Positions 13,511 through 20,766 of a stretch of DNA of 20,766 nucleotides are shown here, one piece after another. Positions within the stretch are counted from its first letter, which is position 1. Each line of letters opens with the position of its first letter. The notes beneath the pieces are model-generated. The model was given only the letters and a program-made list of their open reading frames with translations. It was not told the DNA's origin and searched no databases. This DNA is from Bacillota bacterium (lineage in GTDB: Bacteria; Bacillota; Clostridia; DSM-8532): the NCBI GenBank assembly GCA_023459915.1, contig JAEWSN010000145.1, forward strand, positions 1-20,766, read 5' to 3'. Position numbers and translations under genes: made by a program.

Positions 13511-14746
13511 ATGGTGAAGCACACCCCACTGATGCGGACGCATGTGGCGATGGGGGCCTGGATGGACGAATTCGCGGGCTGGGAGATGCCCATCCGCTAC
13601 ACCGACATCCCACGGGAGCATCGCGCGGTGCGGGAAGCCGCCGGTCTGTTCGATGTCTCCCACATGGGCCAGCTGCGGGTTCGGGGCGAAGGCGCGTTTG
13701 CCTTTGTGGAATCTCTCGTGACCAACGCGATCGCCGCGCCGTCCCGGCATCGTGCCACCTATTCGCCCATGTGTCACGCCAATGGCGGCACCGTGGATGA
13801 TCTGTTTGTCTATGCCCTGTCTGACCGGGAGCTGCTGCTGGTGGTGAACGCGGGCAACATCCAGAAGGATGAGGCGCACATCCGGGCATTGATGCCCAAG
13901 CATCTGCTGTTGAAAAATGAGTCCCCGGAGTGGATTCAGCTGGCCATTCAGGGGCCGGCCGCGCCGCGGATTCTGCAGCAGGTGCCGGAGCTGTCTTCCT
14001 GGAATCCGGCCGCGATGCCGTTCATGGGCTGGCAGACCGGCATGCTTTCGGGATTCACCGCGCTGTTGTCGCGCAGCGGCTACACCGGCGGTGACGGATA
14101 TGAGCTGTATCTGCACTGCGGGGACAGCGTGGAAACAGCGGACGACTGGTGGCAGCGGTTCCTGCGCATCGGCGCGTCATACGGACTGGTGCCGGTGGGG
14201 CTTGGCGCGCGGGACACCTTGCGGCTCGAGGGCGCGCTGCCCCTGTACGGCCATGAATTGACAGACAGCCTCTCGCCGGTGGCGGCAGGGCTCGACCGGT
14301 TCATCAAACCCTCGAAGGGGGAGTTTTTGGGGCGTGAGGCGCTGGTGCAGCAATTGACGCAGGGAACCGAACACGTGCGTGTGGGGCTGGAAATGGTGGA
14401 GCGGGGCATTCCCCGGGAAGGCTGTGCCGTGTACGCGGGAACGGCAGGCGCCGGAAGCCTGGCCGGGGACAACGCCACGGCAGGCGCCGGAGGCATGGCC
14501 AGGGACATCACCGGGGACATCTCCGGGTCGCTTTCAGGCCCGAATGGCGGGACCGCCCCCGAACAGCCGATTGGCTGGGTGAGCTCCGGCGGTGTGGGCA
14601 TTTGGGTGGAGAAGCACATTGCCATGGCCTATGTGCCGCCGGCATGGGCGGCGCCGGATACCGTGCTGCTGGTGGAGCTCCGGGGCCGGCGTCTCAAGGC
14701 GCGTGTGGTGCCGCTTCCGTTTTATCGGAAACCGCAAGCTCCGTGA
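13511..14746 (+). CDS. gcvT: Glycine cleavage system T protein (aminomethyltransferase)
   Basis: 411 residues. It transfers the aminomethyl carbon from lipoyl-GcvH to tetrahydrofolate and releases ammonia. Recognisable blocks are HTPLMRTHVAMGAWMDEFAGWEMPI at the N-terminus, LFDVSHMGQLRVRG, RSGYTGGDGYELY and LGARDTLRLEGALPLYGHEL. Usual length is about 365; the excess is an insertion at about 309-352, between GCAVYAG and IGWVSSGG in the C-terminal barrel, made largely of two 12-residue repeats. It probably extends a surface loop. The start at 13511 has aaaggag 6 bases upstream and sits just after the riboswitch terminator. Confidence 0.95.
   Translation: MVKHTPLMRTHVAMGAWMDEFAGWEMPIRYTDIPREHRAVREAAGLFDVSHMGQLRVRGEGAFAFVESLVTNAIAAPSRHRATYSPMCHANGGTVDDLFVYALSDRELLLVVNAGNIQKDEAHIRALMPKHLLLKNESPEWIQLAIQGPAAPRILQQVPELSSWNPAAMPFMGWQTGMLSGFTALLSRSGYTGGDGYELYLHCGDSVETADDWWQRFLRIGASYGLVPVGLGARDTLRLEGALPLYGHELTDSLSPVAAGLDRFIKPSKGEFLGREALVQQLTQGTEHVRVGLEMVERGIPREGCAVYAGTAGAGSLAGDNATAGAGGMARDITGDISGSLSGPNGGTAPEQPIGWVSSGGVGIWVEKHIAMAYVPPAWAAPDTVLLVELRGRRLKARVVPLPFYRKPQAP
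14441..14512. repeat. 36-bp tandem repeat inside gcvT
   Basis: 14441-14476 and 14477-14512 are adjacent 36-bp units that begin identically (acggcaggcgccgga) and diverge at a few sites, encoding TAGAGSLAGDNA and TAGAGGMARDIT. A further 12-bp near-duplication (agggacatcacc / ggggacatctcc) follows at 14501-14524. The frame is preserved. Confidence 0.85.
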
Positions 14747-14771
14747 TGGGAACGCGTGCAAGCGGTACAAG

Positions 14772-14804
14772 GGCATCCCGTCCAGGCATCCGCCCCGGGA
14801 TGCC
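14772..14804 (+). other. Hairpin between gcvT and gcvH
   Basis: ggcatcccg (14772-14780) and cgggatgcc (14796-14804) are perfect 9-bp arms with a 15-base loop, in the 117-bp gap between gcvT and gcvH. A second small symmetric element (aatat...atatt, 14805-14821) follows. No T-run is present, so it may be an mRNA stabiliser or processing site rather than a terminator. Confidence 0.5.
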
Positions 14805-14863
14805 AATATTGTGGGGATATTCCCAAGCTGATTAGGAAATTGAGAAAAGTGGAGGACACGCAG

Positions 14864-15244
14864 ATGGCAATCATGAAGGACAGGCTGTACACAAGGGAAC
14901 ACGAATGGGTTCGTCGGGAGGGCGGCCGGGCGTACGTCGGCATTTCCGATCACGCGCAGGAGGCGATGGGCGCCATTGTGTTCGTGGAGCTTCCCGCGGT
15001 GGGAAAGGCCCTGGCGGCGGGAGAGGCCTGTGCCGTGGTGGAATCGGTCAAGGCCGCATCCAATGTCTACACCCCCGTGGCCGGAACCGTGGCGGAGGTC
15101 AATGCCGCGCTTGACGCGCAGCCGGAGCTGCTCAACGAGTCTCCCTATGAGGCGTGGATGGTGTGTCTGGACGGCGTGGACGCCATGCCCGAAGGGCTGA
15201 TGGATGCGGATGCCTATGAGGCGTTTCTGGCGCAGGAAGGATGA
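14864..15244 (+). CDS. gcvH: Glycine cleavage system H protein (lipoyl carrier)
   Basis: 126 residues, the usual size. It shuttles the aminomethyl group between the P and T proteins on a lipoyl arm. The lipoylation site is Lys63 in VVESVKAASNVYTPVAG. Other hallmarks are YTREHEWVRREG at the N-terminus and LLNESPYEAWM near the end. GGAGG lies 8 bases ahead of the ATG at 14864. The stop codon overlaps the start region of gcvPA, indicating translational coupling. The lipoate ligase gene later in the operon is the likely modifying enzyme. Confidence 0.97.
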   Translation: MAIMKDRLYTREHEWVRREGGRAYVGISDHAQEAMGAIVFVELPAVGKALAAGEACAVVESVKAASNVYTPVAGTVAEVNAALDAQPELLNESPYEAWMVCLDGVDAMPEGLMDADAYEAFLAQEG

Positions 15245-16680
15245 TGGCGATGACACAGCCGCAAAGCAGCTATCTGTCGGCCACGGAGGCCGATGTGTCC
15301 GTCATGCTTTCACGCATGGGGCTCTCGTCGGTTTCCGAACTGTTCAGTGAAATTCCCGCCTCGCTGCGCGCGGGGGACAACATGCCGTTCCCGCCTGCGC
15401 TCGATGAATACCGCCTGGACCGGGAAATGAAGGCCCTGGCGGACAGGAACCGTTCCACCGGTTCACATCCATGCTTTCTGGGCGCGGGCGCTTACGATCA
15501 TTTCATCCCGTACGCGGTGGGCCAGCTGGCCGGGCGGTCCGAGTTTCTCACCGCCTACACGCCCTATCAGCCGGAAATGAGCCAGGGCATGCTGCAGGCC
15601 ATTTTTGAGTACCAGACGCAGGTGGCCGCGCTGTACGGCATGGACGGCGCCAACGCGTCGCTGTACGACGGCGCGACCGCGCTGACGGAAGCGGCGTTGC
15701 TGGTGCTGCGGGCCACCGGGCGGGATCGGGTGCTGGTATCCCGTGCCGTGCATCCCATGGCCCGGCAGGTGCTGGCTTCGACCCTGCGCCATGCCCGCGT
15801 GCGCCTGGAGGAGCTTCCCATGTATCCCGCAACCGGCAGGGTGGATCGCGGGGCCCTGCAGGCGGCGCTTGCGTCCGGGGATGGCGGCCCGGTGGCCGGC
15901 GTGCTGCTGCAGAGCCCCAATGTGCTCGGTGTGGTGGAGGAGGTGCGTGCGGTCAGTGACCTGGCGCACGCGGCAGGCGCGCTGTGCGTGGTGTCCGCGG
16001 ATCCGGTCTCCATGGGCGTGCTGGCAGCCCCCGGTGCGCTGGGGGCTGATGTCTGCGTGGGAGATGGCCAGCCGCTGGGACTGCCGTTGTCCTTCGGCGG
16101 TCCCGGTCTGGGGCTGATGGCGGTCAGAACGCCGCTGATCCGGCAAATGCCCGGTCGCATCGTGGGCCTGACAAAAGATGCCGACGGCCGGCGCGGGTAT
16201 GTGCTGACGCTGCAGGCGCGCGAACAGCACATCCGCCGGGAGCGGGCGGCTTCGAACATCTGCACGAACCAGGCGCTGTGCGCGCTGACCGCGACAATCC
16301 ATCTCGCCCTGCTGGGACCGGAGGGACTGCGCACAGTGGCGCAGGCCTGTGTGGATCATTCCGTGTACCTGTATCGGCGGCTCATTGCGCTCGGGTTGGC
16401 CGAACCGGTCTGCGACGCGCCTTTTTTCCGGGAGTTCGCGGTGCGGCCCGTACTGCCGCCGGCGGAGATGAACCGCATCCTCTCCGAGGCGGGCATGGTG
16501 GGCGGGCTGGACCTGTCCCAATGGCTGCCCGAAACCACCTCTCCCGATGGCCGCGCCGCCTGGCTGCTGGCTGTGACGGAAAAGAGGACGCGGGAGGAGA
16601 TGGATCGCTTCTGCGAAACACTGCTCGCGGACAACGCCGTGGCCGGGGCCCTTTCCGGCAAAGGAGGTCGTGACGCATGA
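15244..16680 (+). CDS. gcvPA: Glycine dehydrogenase (decarboxylating) subunit 1
   Basis: About 478 residues, the N-terminal half of the P protein in organisms with a split enzyme. Together with GcvPB it decarboxylates glycine. Typical blocks are YLSATEADVSVMLSRMG, FLGAGAYDHFIPYAV, FLTAYTPYQPEMSQGMLQAI, FEYQTQVAALYGMDGANASL and, near the end, ASNICTNQALCALTATIHLA. This half lacks the PLP lysine, as expected. ATGs at 15241, 15244 and 15250 are in frame. The RBS aggaagg (15234-15240) gives workable spacing to the latter two, so the exact start is open. The end overlaps gcvPB by 4 bases (ATGA). Confidence 0.96.
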   Translation: MAMTQPQSSYLSATEADVSVMLSRMGLSSVSELFSEIPASLRAGDNMPFPPALDEYRLDREMKALADRNRSTGSHPCFLGAGAYDHFIPYAVGQLAGRSEFLTAYTPYQPEMSQGMLQAIFEYQTQVAALYGMDGANASLYDGATALTEAALLVLRATGRDRVLVSRAVHPMARQVLASTLRHARVRLEELPMYPATGRVDRGALQAALASGDGGPVAGVLLQSPNVLGVVEEVRAVSDLAHAAGALCVVSADPVSMGVLAAPGALGADVCVGDGQPLGLPLSFGGPGLGLMAVRTPLIRQMPGRIVGLTKDADGRRGYVLTLQAREQHIRRERAASNICTNQALCALTATIHLALLGPEGLRTVAQACVDHSVYLYRRLIALGLAEPVCDAPFFREFAVRPVLPPAEMNRILSEAGMVGGLDLSQWLPETTSPDGRAAWLLAVTEKRTREEMDRFCETLLADNAVAGALSGKGGRDA

Positions 16681-18155
16681 ACAGGTTTCGTGAAATCCCC
16701 CTGTTGACGGAAATGCACCGGATGGGTCGACGGGGCGCGGATGTGCCGCGGTCCGAATCGCCCGAAATCCGTTTGGACGAATGGTTTGGCCCGGAGGCGG
16801 CCCGGGAGGGCGCGCCGCTCCTGCCGGCCCTGTCCGAACCGGAGGTGGTGCGCCACTACACCGAATTGTCGCGCCGCAACCACGGGGTGGACAATGGCTT
16901 CTACCCGCTCGGTTCCTGCACCATGAAATACAACCCCAAGCGCAACGAGGCATGGGCCGGACTGGCCGGGTTTGCCTCCCTGCACCCCCTGCAGCCGGAC
17001 GCCGACTGCCAGGGCGCATTGCAGCTGCTGCACGAGCTCGGGGAGATGCTCTGTGCGCTGACCGGCATGGACGCGGCCACGCTGCAGCCGGCCGCAGGCG
17101 CGCAGGGAGAGAGCACGGGGCTGGCCATCATCCACGCGTATCACCTGTCGCGGGGAGACACGGCCAGAACCAAAATCCTGGTACCGGACTCCTCCCATGG
17201 CACCAATCCCGCCTCCGCGGCACTGGCCGGCTTTGAGGTGGTGGTGCTGCCCTCGGACGCGCGCGGATGCGTGTCCCCGCAAGCCGTCCGGCAGGCCGTG
17301 GGGCCGGACACCGCCGGCCTGATGCTCACCAATCCCAACACATTGGGGCTGTTCGAGCCGGACATCGCGGAGATTACGGCGCTGGTCCATGCGGCAGGCG
17401 GACTGCTGTACTATGACGGGGCGAATCTCAACGCCATCATGGGCATTGCCAGACCGGGAGACATGGGCTTCGATCTGGCCCACATCAACGTGCACAAAAC
17501 CCTGTCCACCCCGCATGGCGGGGGCGGGCCCGGTGCCGGGCCGGTGATGGTGAAGGCGCATTTGGCGCCGTTTCTGCCATCGCCGGTGGTTGTCAAAACG
17601 GCGGACGGCTATGCGCGCGATCACGACCGCCCACAATCGATTGGCCGGGTGAAGGCGTTTGACGGACACTTTCTGGTCCTGGTCCGGGCGTATGCCTATC
17701 TGCGGACACTCGGGGCCGACGGGCTCAGACGGGTGTCCGAGCTGGCCGTTTTGCACGCGAACTATTTGCGCGTCCGGCTGGCGGACATGTATGATATGAC
17801 ATATCCCGGACTGTGCATGCACGAGTTTGTGCTCTCGGCCGCCCGGCAGGCCAAGAACGGCGTCACCGCGCTGGTGCTGGCCAAGAACCTCATCGATGCG
17901 GGCTTCCATCCGCCGACGGTCTATTTCCCGCTGATTGTGAAGGAAGCCATGATGGTGGAGCCGACCGAGACGGAAACGCTGGAAACGCTGGATCGCTTTG
18001 CGGACGAAATGCTGCGGCTGGCCGCCCTGGCGCAGACCGATCCGCAGCGCCTGATGCAGGCACCGGTCACCACGCCGGTGTGCCGGCTCGACGAGGTGGG
18101 CGCGGCCCGAAAACCCGTGTTGTGCGCCTGCCTGCCCCCTGATGAAACGCCCTGA
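16677..18155 (+). CDS. gcvPB: Glycine dehydrogenase (decarboxylating) subunit 2
   Basis: 492 residues, the PLP-bearing half of the split P protein. The Schiff-base lysine is Lys274 in NVHKTLSTPHGGGGPGAGP. Other hallmarks are NHGVDNGFYPLGSCTMKYNP (about 68-87), LQPAAGAQGESTGL, DSSHGTNPASAALAGF and YYDGANLNAIMG. It binds PLP, decarboxylates glycine and passes the aminomethyl group to lipoyl-GcvH. It starts inside the gcvPA stop (ATGA overlap) with aaaggagg ahead, a strong coupling signal that suits a fixed subunit ratio. Length is normal for the family. Confidence 0.97.
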   Translation: MNRFREIPLLTEMHRMGRRGADVPRSESPEIRLDEWFGPEAAREGAPLLPALSEPEVVRHYTELSRRNHGVDNGFYPLGSCTMKYNPKRNEAWAGLAGFASLHPLQPDADCQGALQLLHELGEMLCALTGMDAATLQPAAGAQGESTGLAIIHAYHLSRGDTARTKILVPDSSHGTNPASAALAGFEVVVLPSDARGCVSPQAVRQAVGPDTAGLMLTNPNTLGLFEPDIAEITALVHAAGGLLYYDGANLNAIMGIARPGDMGFDLAHINVHKTLSTPHGGGGPGAGPVMVKAHLAPFLPSPVVVKTADGYARDHDRPQSIGRVKAFDGHFLVLVRAYAYLRTLGADGLRRVSELAVLHANYLRVRLADMYDMTYPGLCMHEFVLSAARQAKNGVTALVLAKNLIDAGFHPPTVYFPLIVKEAMMVEPTETETLETLDRFADEMLRLAALAQTDPQRLMQAPVTTPVCRLDEVGAARKPVLCACLPPDETP

Positions 18156-18255
18156 CGCGGCAGGGAACATGAATCCCGGCTGACGGAATCGAAAATGGCC
18201 GACAGGGTCCCGGATGCGTCTGACGAACCAGTCCCGGGACAAAGGAGATTTGCCC

Positions 18256-19287
18256 ATGAAGACACGCATCCTCTTCGGTACCGGACAAGACCCCTATCGC
18301 AACCTGGCCTTCGAGGAATCGCTGGTGGAGCAGGCGGGGACCGCCTTGTACGGACAGGAGGAGGCGGTGCTTTTCCTGTGGCAGAACGCCGACACCGTGG
18401 TCATCGGCGCAAACCAGAACCCGTGGCGGGAATGCAATCTGCACGCCATGACGCGTGACCACTTCCGCCTGGCGCGCCGGGTCACCGGTGGCGGGGCGGT
18501 GTTCCATGACATGGGCAACCTCAACTTCAGCTTCATTTTGCCGCGGGATGTCTACGATGTTTCCCGGCAGGGACAGGTGATTGTCCGCGCGCTGCAAAAG
18601 GTGGGCATCCATGCCGAACAAAGCGGCCGCAACGACATCCTGGCCGAGGGCAGGAAGTTTTCCGGCAATGCGTTCCTGCACCGGCGAAAGGCGTCCCTGC
18701 ACCACGGCACCCTGCTGATTGGCGCGGACATGTCCCGGCTGGCGGACTATTTGCAGGTGGATCCCGCAAAGTTGGCCGGCAAGGGGGTTCAGTCCGTGCG
18801 CGCGCGTGTGGTGAACCTGGCGGAATTGTCTCCCGGGCTGGATGCGCAAAGGATGAAAACCCTGGTGGCCGAGAGCTTCGCCGAGGCGTATGGCGCGCCG
18901 GCGCAGATCGAAACGGTCGATTTGGCGCCGGATGCCGGTCTCCCTCCGGATGTGGAACGGCTGGCCACGCGCAACGCCTCTTGGGACTGGTTGTATGGCA
19001 AAACGCCCGCCTTTGTGATGACCATTCGCGAACGCTTCGCCTGGGGCGGCATCGAGATTGGCTTCATCACCAAACACGGACGGGTGGAAAGCGTCACCGT
19101 CTGGTCCGACTGTCTCATGGCGGATCTGCCCGGCCGGCTGGCCGAAGCACTTGACGGCACGCCGTTCACAGGGGACGCGCTTTCGCAGAGGCTCCTGGGC
19201 TTGCTGGCGGAACCGTCGGCCGTGCCGGAGGAGGAACAGGCGCCGATGCGGGAGGTTGCCGGCTGGCTGCACGATCATCCCTTGTGA
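18256..19287 (+). CDS. lplA: Lipoate-protein ligase A
   Basis: 343 residues, both domains present. It activates lipoate with ATP and attaches it to lipoyl-domain lysines. The catalytic domain shows RRVTGGGAVFHD (74-85), NLNFSFI, and NDILAEGRKFSGNA with Lys134 in the place of the catalytic Lys133 of E. coli LplA, then LHHGTLLI. The C-terminal accessory domain begins near WDWLYGKTPAF. The start at 18256 has aaaggag 8 bases ahead; an upstream in-frame ATG at 18214 lacks an RBS. It follows gcvPB by 100 bases without a terminator, so it is probably the last gene of the gcv operon and lipoylates GcvH. Its 3' end overlaps the convergent yibE-like gene by 13 bases. Confidence 0.95.
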   Translation: MKTRILFGTGQDPYRNLAFEESLVEQAGTALYGQEEAVLFLWQNADTVVIGANQNPWRECNLHAMTRDHFRLARRVTGGGAVFHDMGNLNFSFILPRDVYDVSRQGQVIVRALQKVGIHAEQSGRNDILAEGRKFSGNAFLHRRKASLHHGTLLIGADMSRLADYLQVDPAKLAGKGVQSVRARVVNLAELSPGLDAQRMKTLVAESFAEAYGAPAQIETVDLAPDAGLPPDVERLATRNASWDWLYGKTPAFVMTIRERFAWGGIEIGFITKHGRVESVTVWSDCLMADLPGRLAEALDGTPFTGDALSQRLLGLLAEPSAVPEEEQAPMREVAGWLHDHPL

Positions 19288-20534
19288 GGCGACCCGAGCA
19301 GCCAGCCGCTGGTCAGGGCGGTCAGCGGTGCCACGGTGATCAGTCCGAAGCTGCCCAGCAGCGTGTGCAAAATCTCCGAGGCGACGTATTTCAGGTTCAA
19401 CATGTTCGGCAGCGGGGTTCCCTGCGCCATGAACACCATCATCAATGCCATATAGCCACCGGAATAGGCCAGCAGCAGCGTGGTGGCCATGGTGCCCACC
19501 ACAGTCCGGCCCACGTTGAGTCCGGATCGGATGGCCTCCCGCCGTGGCAGCGTGGGTGTCTTTTCCATCACCTCATGCACTGCCGAGGTGATGTCCACCG
19601 CCACATCCATCAGCGCGCCGGAGGAGGCGACGAAGATGGAGGCTGTGAAAATCCGGGTCAGGTTCAAGTGCTGATACCCTGAATAGAGCAGGCTTTCGGC
19701 GTGCGGCATCACCGCGCCGTGGATCCGGAACGCGTCCACGAAATACAAGGCCAGCAGGCAGGTGACCAGTGTGCCGCCCATGGAGCCGGCGATGGCCGCG
19801 GCAGCCCGGCGATCCGGTCCATACACCAAAAGGATGATGAGCGCGGTGATGAACAGGGTCACGCCAAGGGCGACCGGGATGGGGGACAGACCCCGCAGCA
19901 CGGCGGGCAGCAGCACCTTCCACAGCATCAGCACGGTCATGACGAACGAGAGCAGCGCGCGCAGCCCGATGCCCCGCGCAAAGACCACCAGCAGCGCGAA
20001 GAACAGCAGGGCGAGAATCACTTCCATGTTCAGCCGATAGTGGTCGATGAGGGTGACATGCCGGATTTCCCCGTCCGTGTGGTCGACCACCGCAAACACG
20101 CGGTCCCCGGGCAGGAAAACCTTGTCCGTTTCCAGACTGCCCTGCAGCAGATTGATGCCGGTTGCGGTTTTTCCCTTGAGCGGGCCCTGTTCAATCCGAA
20201 CCTCGCAGGTTTGCTCCCCATGGTGAATCAGACCGGAGGACAGCATGGCGCTGTTGTCCACGGACAGCACCCTGACGGCCACGCGGGTGGAGTCCTCCCA
20301 GAGAATGGGATTGAACTCGGATGGCATCAGCACCAGAATCAGGATCACCACCAGCGTGATGAGGACGGGCATGGATTCATGCAGGGACAGGTTGGCTTGT
20401 AAGGATATGGTTTTCCGCGGGGACAGGGTGTCCTTTGCGGAGAAGGTTTTCCGCGGGGACAGGGTGTCCTTTGCGGAGAAGGTTTTTCGCGGGGACAGGG
20501 TGTCCTTTGCGGAGAAGGTTTTTCGTACGCGCAT
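19275..20534 (-). CDS. YibE/F family membrane protein with repeat-bearing N-terminal tail
   Basis: 419 residues. After a basic N-terminal tail there is a first membrane segment (MPVLITLVVILILVLM, about 54-69), a beta-rich outside domain (about 75-175, including LKGKTATGINLLQGSLETDK and FLPGDRVFAVVDH), and about seven further membrane segments (VILALLFFALLVVFARGIGL and on to LGSFGLITVAPLTALTSGWL). This is the YibE/F layout; biochemical function is unknown. The tail contains a 12-residue unit (FSAKDTLSPRKT) three times in a row. The start at 20534 has AAGGAG 5 bases ahead, so the repeat is translated. It is convergent with lplA and sits downstream of an alkaline phosphatase, separated by a terminator. 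Confidence 0.88.
   Translation of the reverse strand: MRVRKTFSAKDTLSPRKTFSAKDTLSPRKTFSAKDTLSPRKTISLQANLSLHESMPVLITLVVILILVLMPSEFNPILWEDSTRVAVRVLSVDNSAMLSSGLIHHGEQTCEVRIEQGPLKGKTATGINLLQGSLETDKVFLPGDRVFAVVDHTDGEIRHVTLIDHYRLNMEVILALLFFALLVVFARGIGLRALLSFVMTVLMLWKVLLPAVLRGLSPIPVALGVTLFITALIILLVYGPDRRAAAAIAGSMGGTLVTCLLALYFVDAFRIHGAVMPHAESLLYSGYQHLNLTRIFTASIFVASSGALMDVAVDITSAVHEVMEKTPTLPRREAIRSGLNVGRTVVGTMATTLLLAYSGGYMALMMVFMAQGTPLPNMLNLKYVASEILHTLLGSFGLITVAPLTALTSGWLLGSPHKG
20409..20525. repeat. 36-bp tandem repeat, 3.25 copies, in the yibE-like gene
   Basis: Units at 20409-20444, 20445-20480 and 20481-20516 are identical except for one C to T change in the third; a 9-base partial copy follows. 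Each unit contains the small inverted repeat ggaca-ggg-tgtcc. Near-identity indicates recent expansion. Length is a multiple of 3, so copy-number changes keep the reading frame. Confidence 0.95.
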
Positions 20535-20586
20535 GGAGACTCCTTCCGGAACAACCGCAATCCGAACCGGGATGCGGCAAATATGG

Positions 20587-20623
20587 AAAAAGCGCCGTCG
20601 GCAGGCTCGGCCAGCCAACGGCG
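20587..20623 (-). terminator. Intrinsic terminator of the alkaline phosphatase gene
   Basis: On the minus strand, cgccgttggc (20623-20614) pairs with gccgacggcg (20602-20593, one G-U pair) across an 11-base loop, followed by a T5 run (20591-20587). It lies between the phosphatase stop and the yibE-like gene, so the latter must have its own promoter in the 50 bases between, where I could not pick a convincing one, or depend on readthrough. Confidence 0.8.
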
Positions 20624-20694
20624 AAGGGGGGAGATGATTCGTTGAACACTGCAGGGTTGTGCATGACCCGTTGTTCGGAAAGGTGGGGGACGAC

Positions 20695-20766
20695 TTACTT
20701 CACGTTGGTCAGATCTTGCAGCTTCAGGAAAATGTCGGTATTGTCGTAGTAGCCGTTGAACAGCTC
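20695..20766 (-). CDS. Alkaline phosphatase (PhoA family), last 23 residues
   Basis: The minus-strand frame from the window edge reads ELFNGYYDNTDIFLKLQDLT then NVK and a TAA at 20695. The pattern ELF-x-G-x-x-DNTDI is typical of the extreme C-terminus of alkaline phosphatases, which release phosphate from phosphomonoesters outside the cytoplasm. Only 23 residues are visible, so the call is tentative; the catalytic part lies beyond the window. Confidence 0.6.
   Translation of the reverse strand, partial: ELFNGYYDNTDIFLKLQDLTNVK

Noticed and set aside
12830..14116. 428-codon minus-strand open frame across the glutaredoxin gene, riboswitch and gcvT
   Set aside because: It crosses a well-supported riboswitch and terminator and is antisense to gcvT; the translation has no family features.
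16356..18269. Long minus-strand open frames across gcvPB and gcvPA (637 and 518 codons)
   Set aside because: They lie antisense to genes with clear family motifs and catalytic residues; high GC leaves antisense frames open. No recognisable domains and His/Arg/Gln-rich translations.
20409..20525. CRISPR-like 36-bp repeats
   Set aside because: The copies directly abut without spacers and lie inside a translated gene with the frame kept.

Overview
The window looks like chromosome from a high-GC Gram-positive bacterium of the Clostridia type. The evidence is a tandem glycine riboswitch ahead of a gcv operon with split P-protein (gcvPA/gcvPB), the remnant of a class B sortase next to the remnant of a sortase-anchored protein, a Firmicutes-style YibE/F membrane protein, and strong GGAGG-type ribosome binding sites before most genes. 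Plant-glycan hydrolases (GH2 and a GH140-like apiosidase family member) suggest a gut or rumen setting. The taxonomic placement is inference; no rRNA or other marker gene is present.

Layout. 1-1369: the 3' part of a GH2 glycosidase and a broken DUF188 (YaiI/YqxD) gene. 1404-3060: a visibly more AT-rich island with one AlbA_2/HATPase protein and two perfect inverted repeats at its promoter. 3120-6042: a MATE exporter and, divergent from it, a GH140-like hydrolase. 6035-6251: a 9-bp minisatellite and a 32-bp tandem duplication. 6282-10115: an internally deleted sensor kinase remnant, a SpoU/TrmH RNA methyltransferase, an EamA transporter, a SprA-like protein with an HEQEH motif, and head-to-head stubs of a sortase B and a fasciclin/sorting-signal protein. 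10130-11903: a shared bidirectional terminator and a SulP transporter. 12124-13186: thymidine kinase behind a leader that can fold two ways, then a glutaredoxin-like protein. 13200-19287: glycine riboswitch, gcvT, gcvH, gcvPA, gcvPB and lplA. 19275-20766: a YibE/F protein with a tandem-repeat N-terminal tail, a terminator and the last residues of an alkaline phosphatase.

The best-understood unit is the glycine cleavage operon. Glycine binding to the two aptamers should control the terminator at 13457-13490. GcvP (two subunits), GcvT and GcvH then oxidise glycine, and LplA can attach the lipoyl group to GcvH Lys63. The E3 subunit is not in the window.

The most unusual features are three kinds of sequence change. 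First, three separate loci (DUF188, sensor kinase, sortase/fasciclin) keep recognisable outer ends but have lost the middle. Second, three unrelated places (intergenic 6035-6106, inside gcvT, N-terminus of yibE) carry tandem repeats with the same 36-bp period. Third, the tdk leader holds three mutually complementary hexamers that could form a terminator or an alternative hairpin. I did not find a clear, complete, undescribed multi-gene system.
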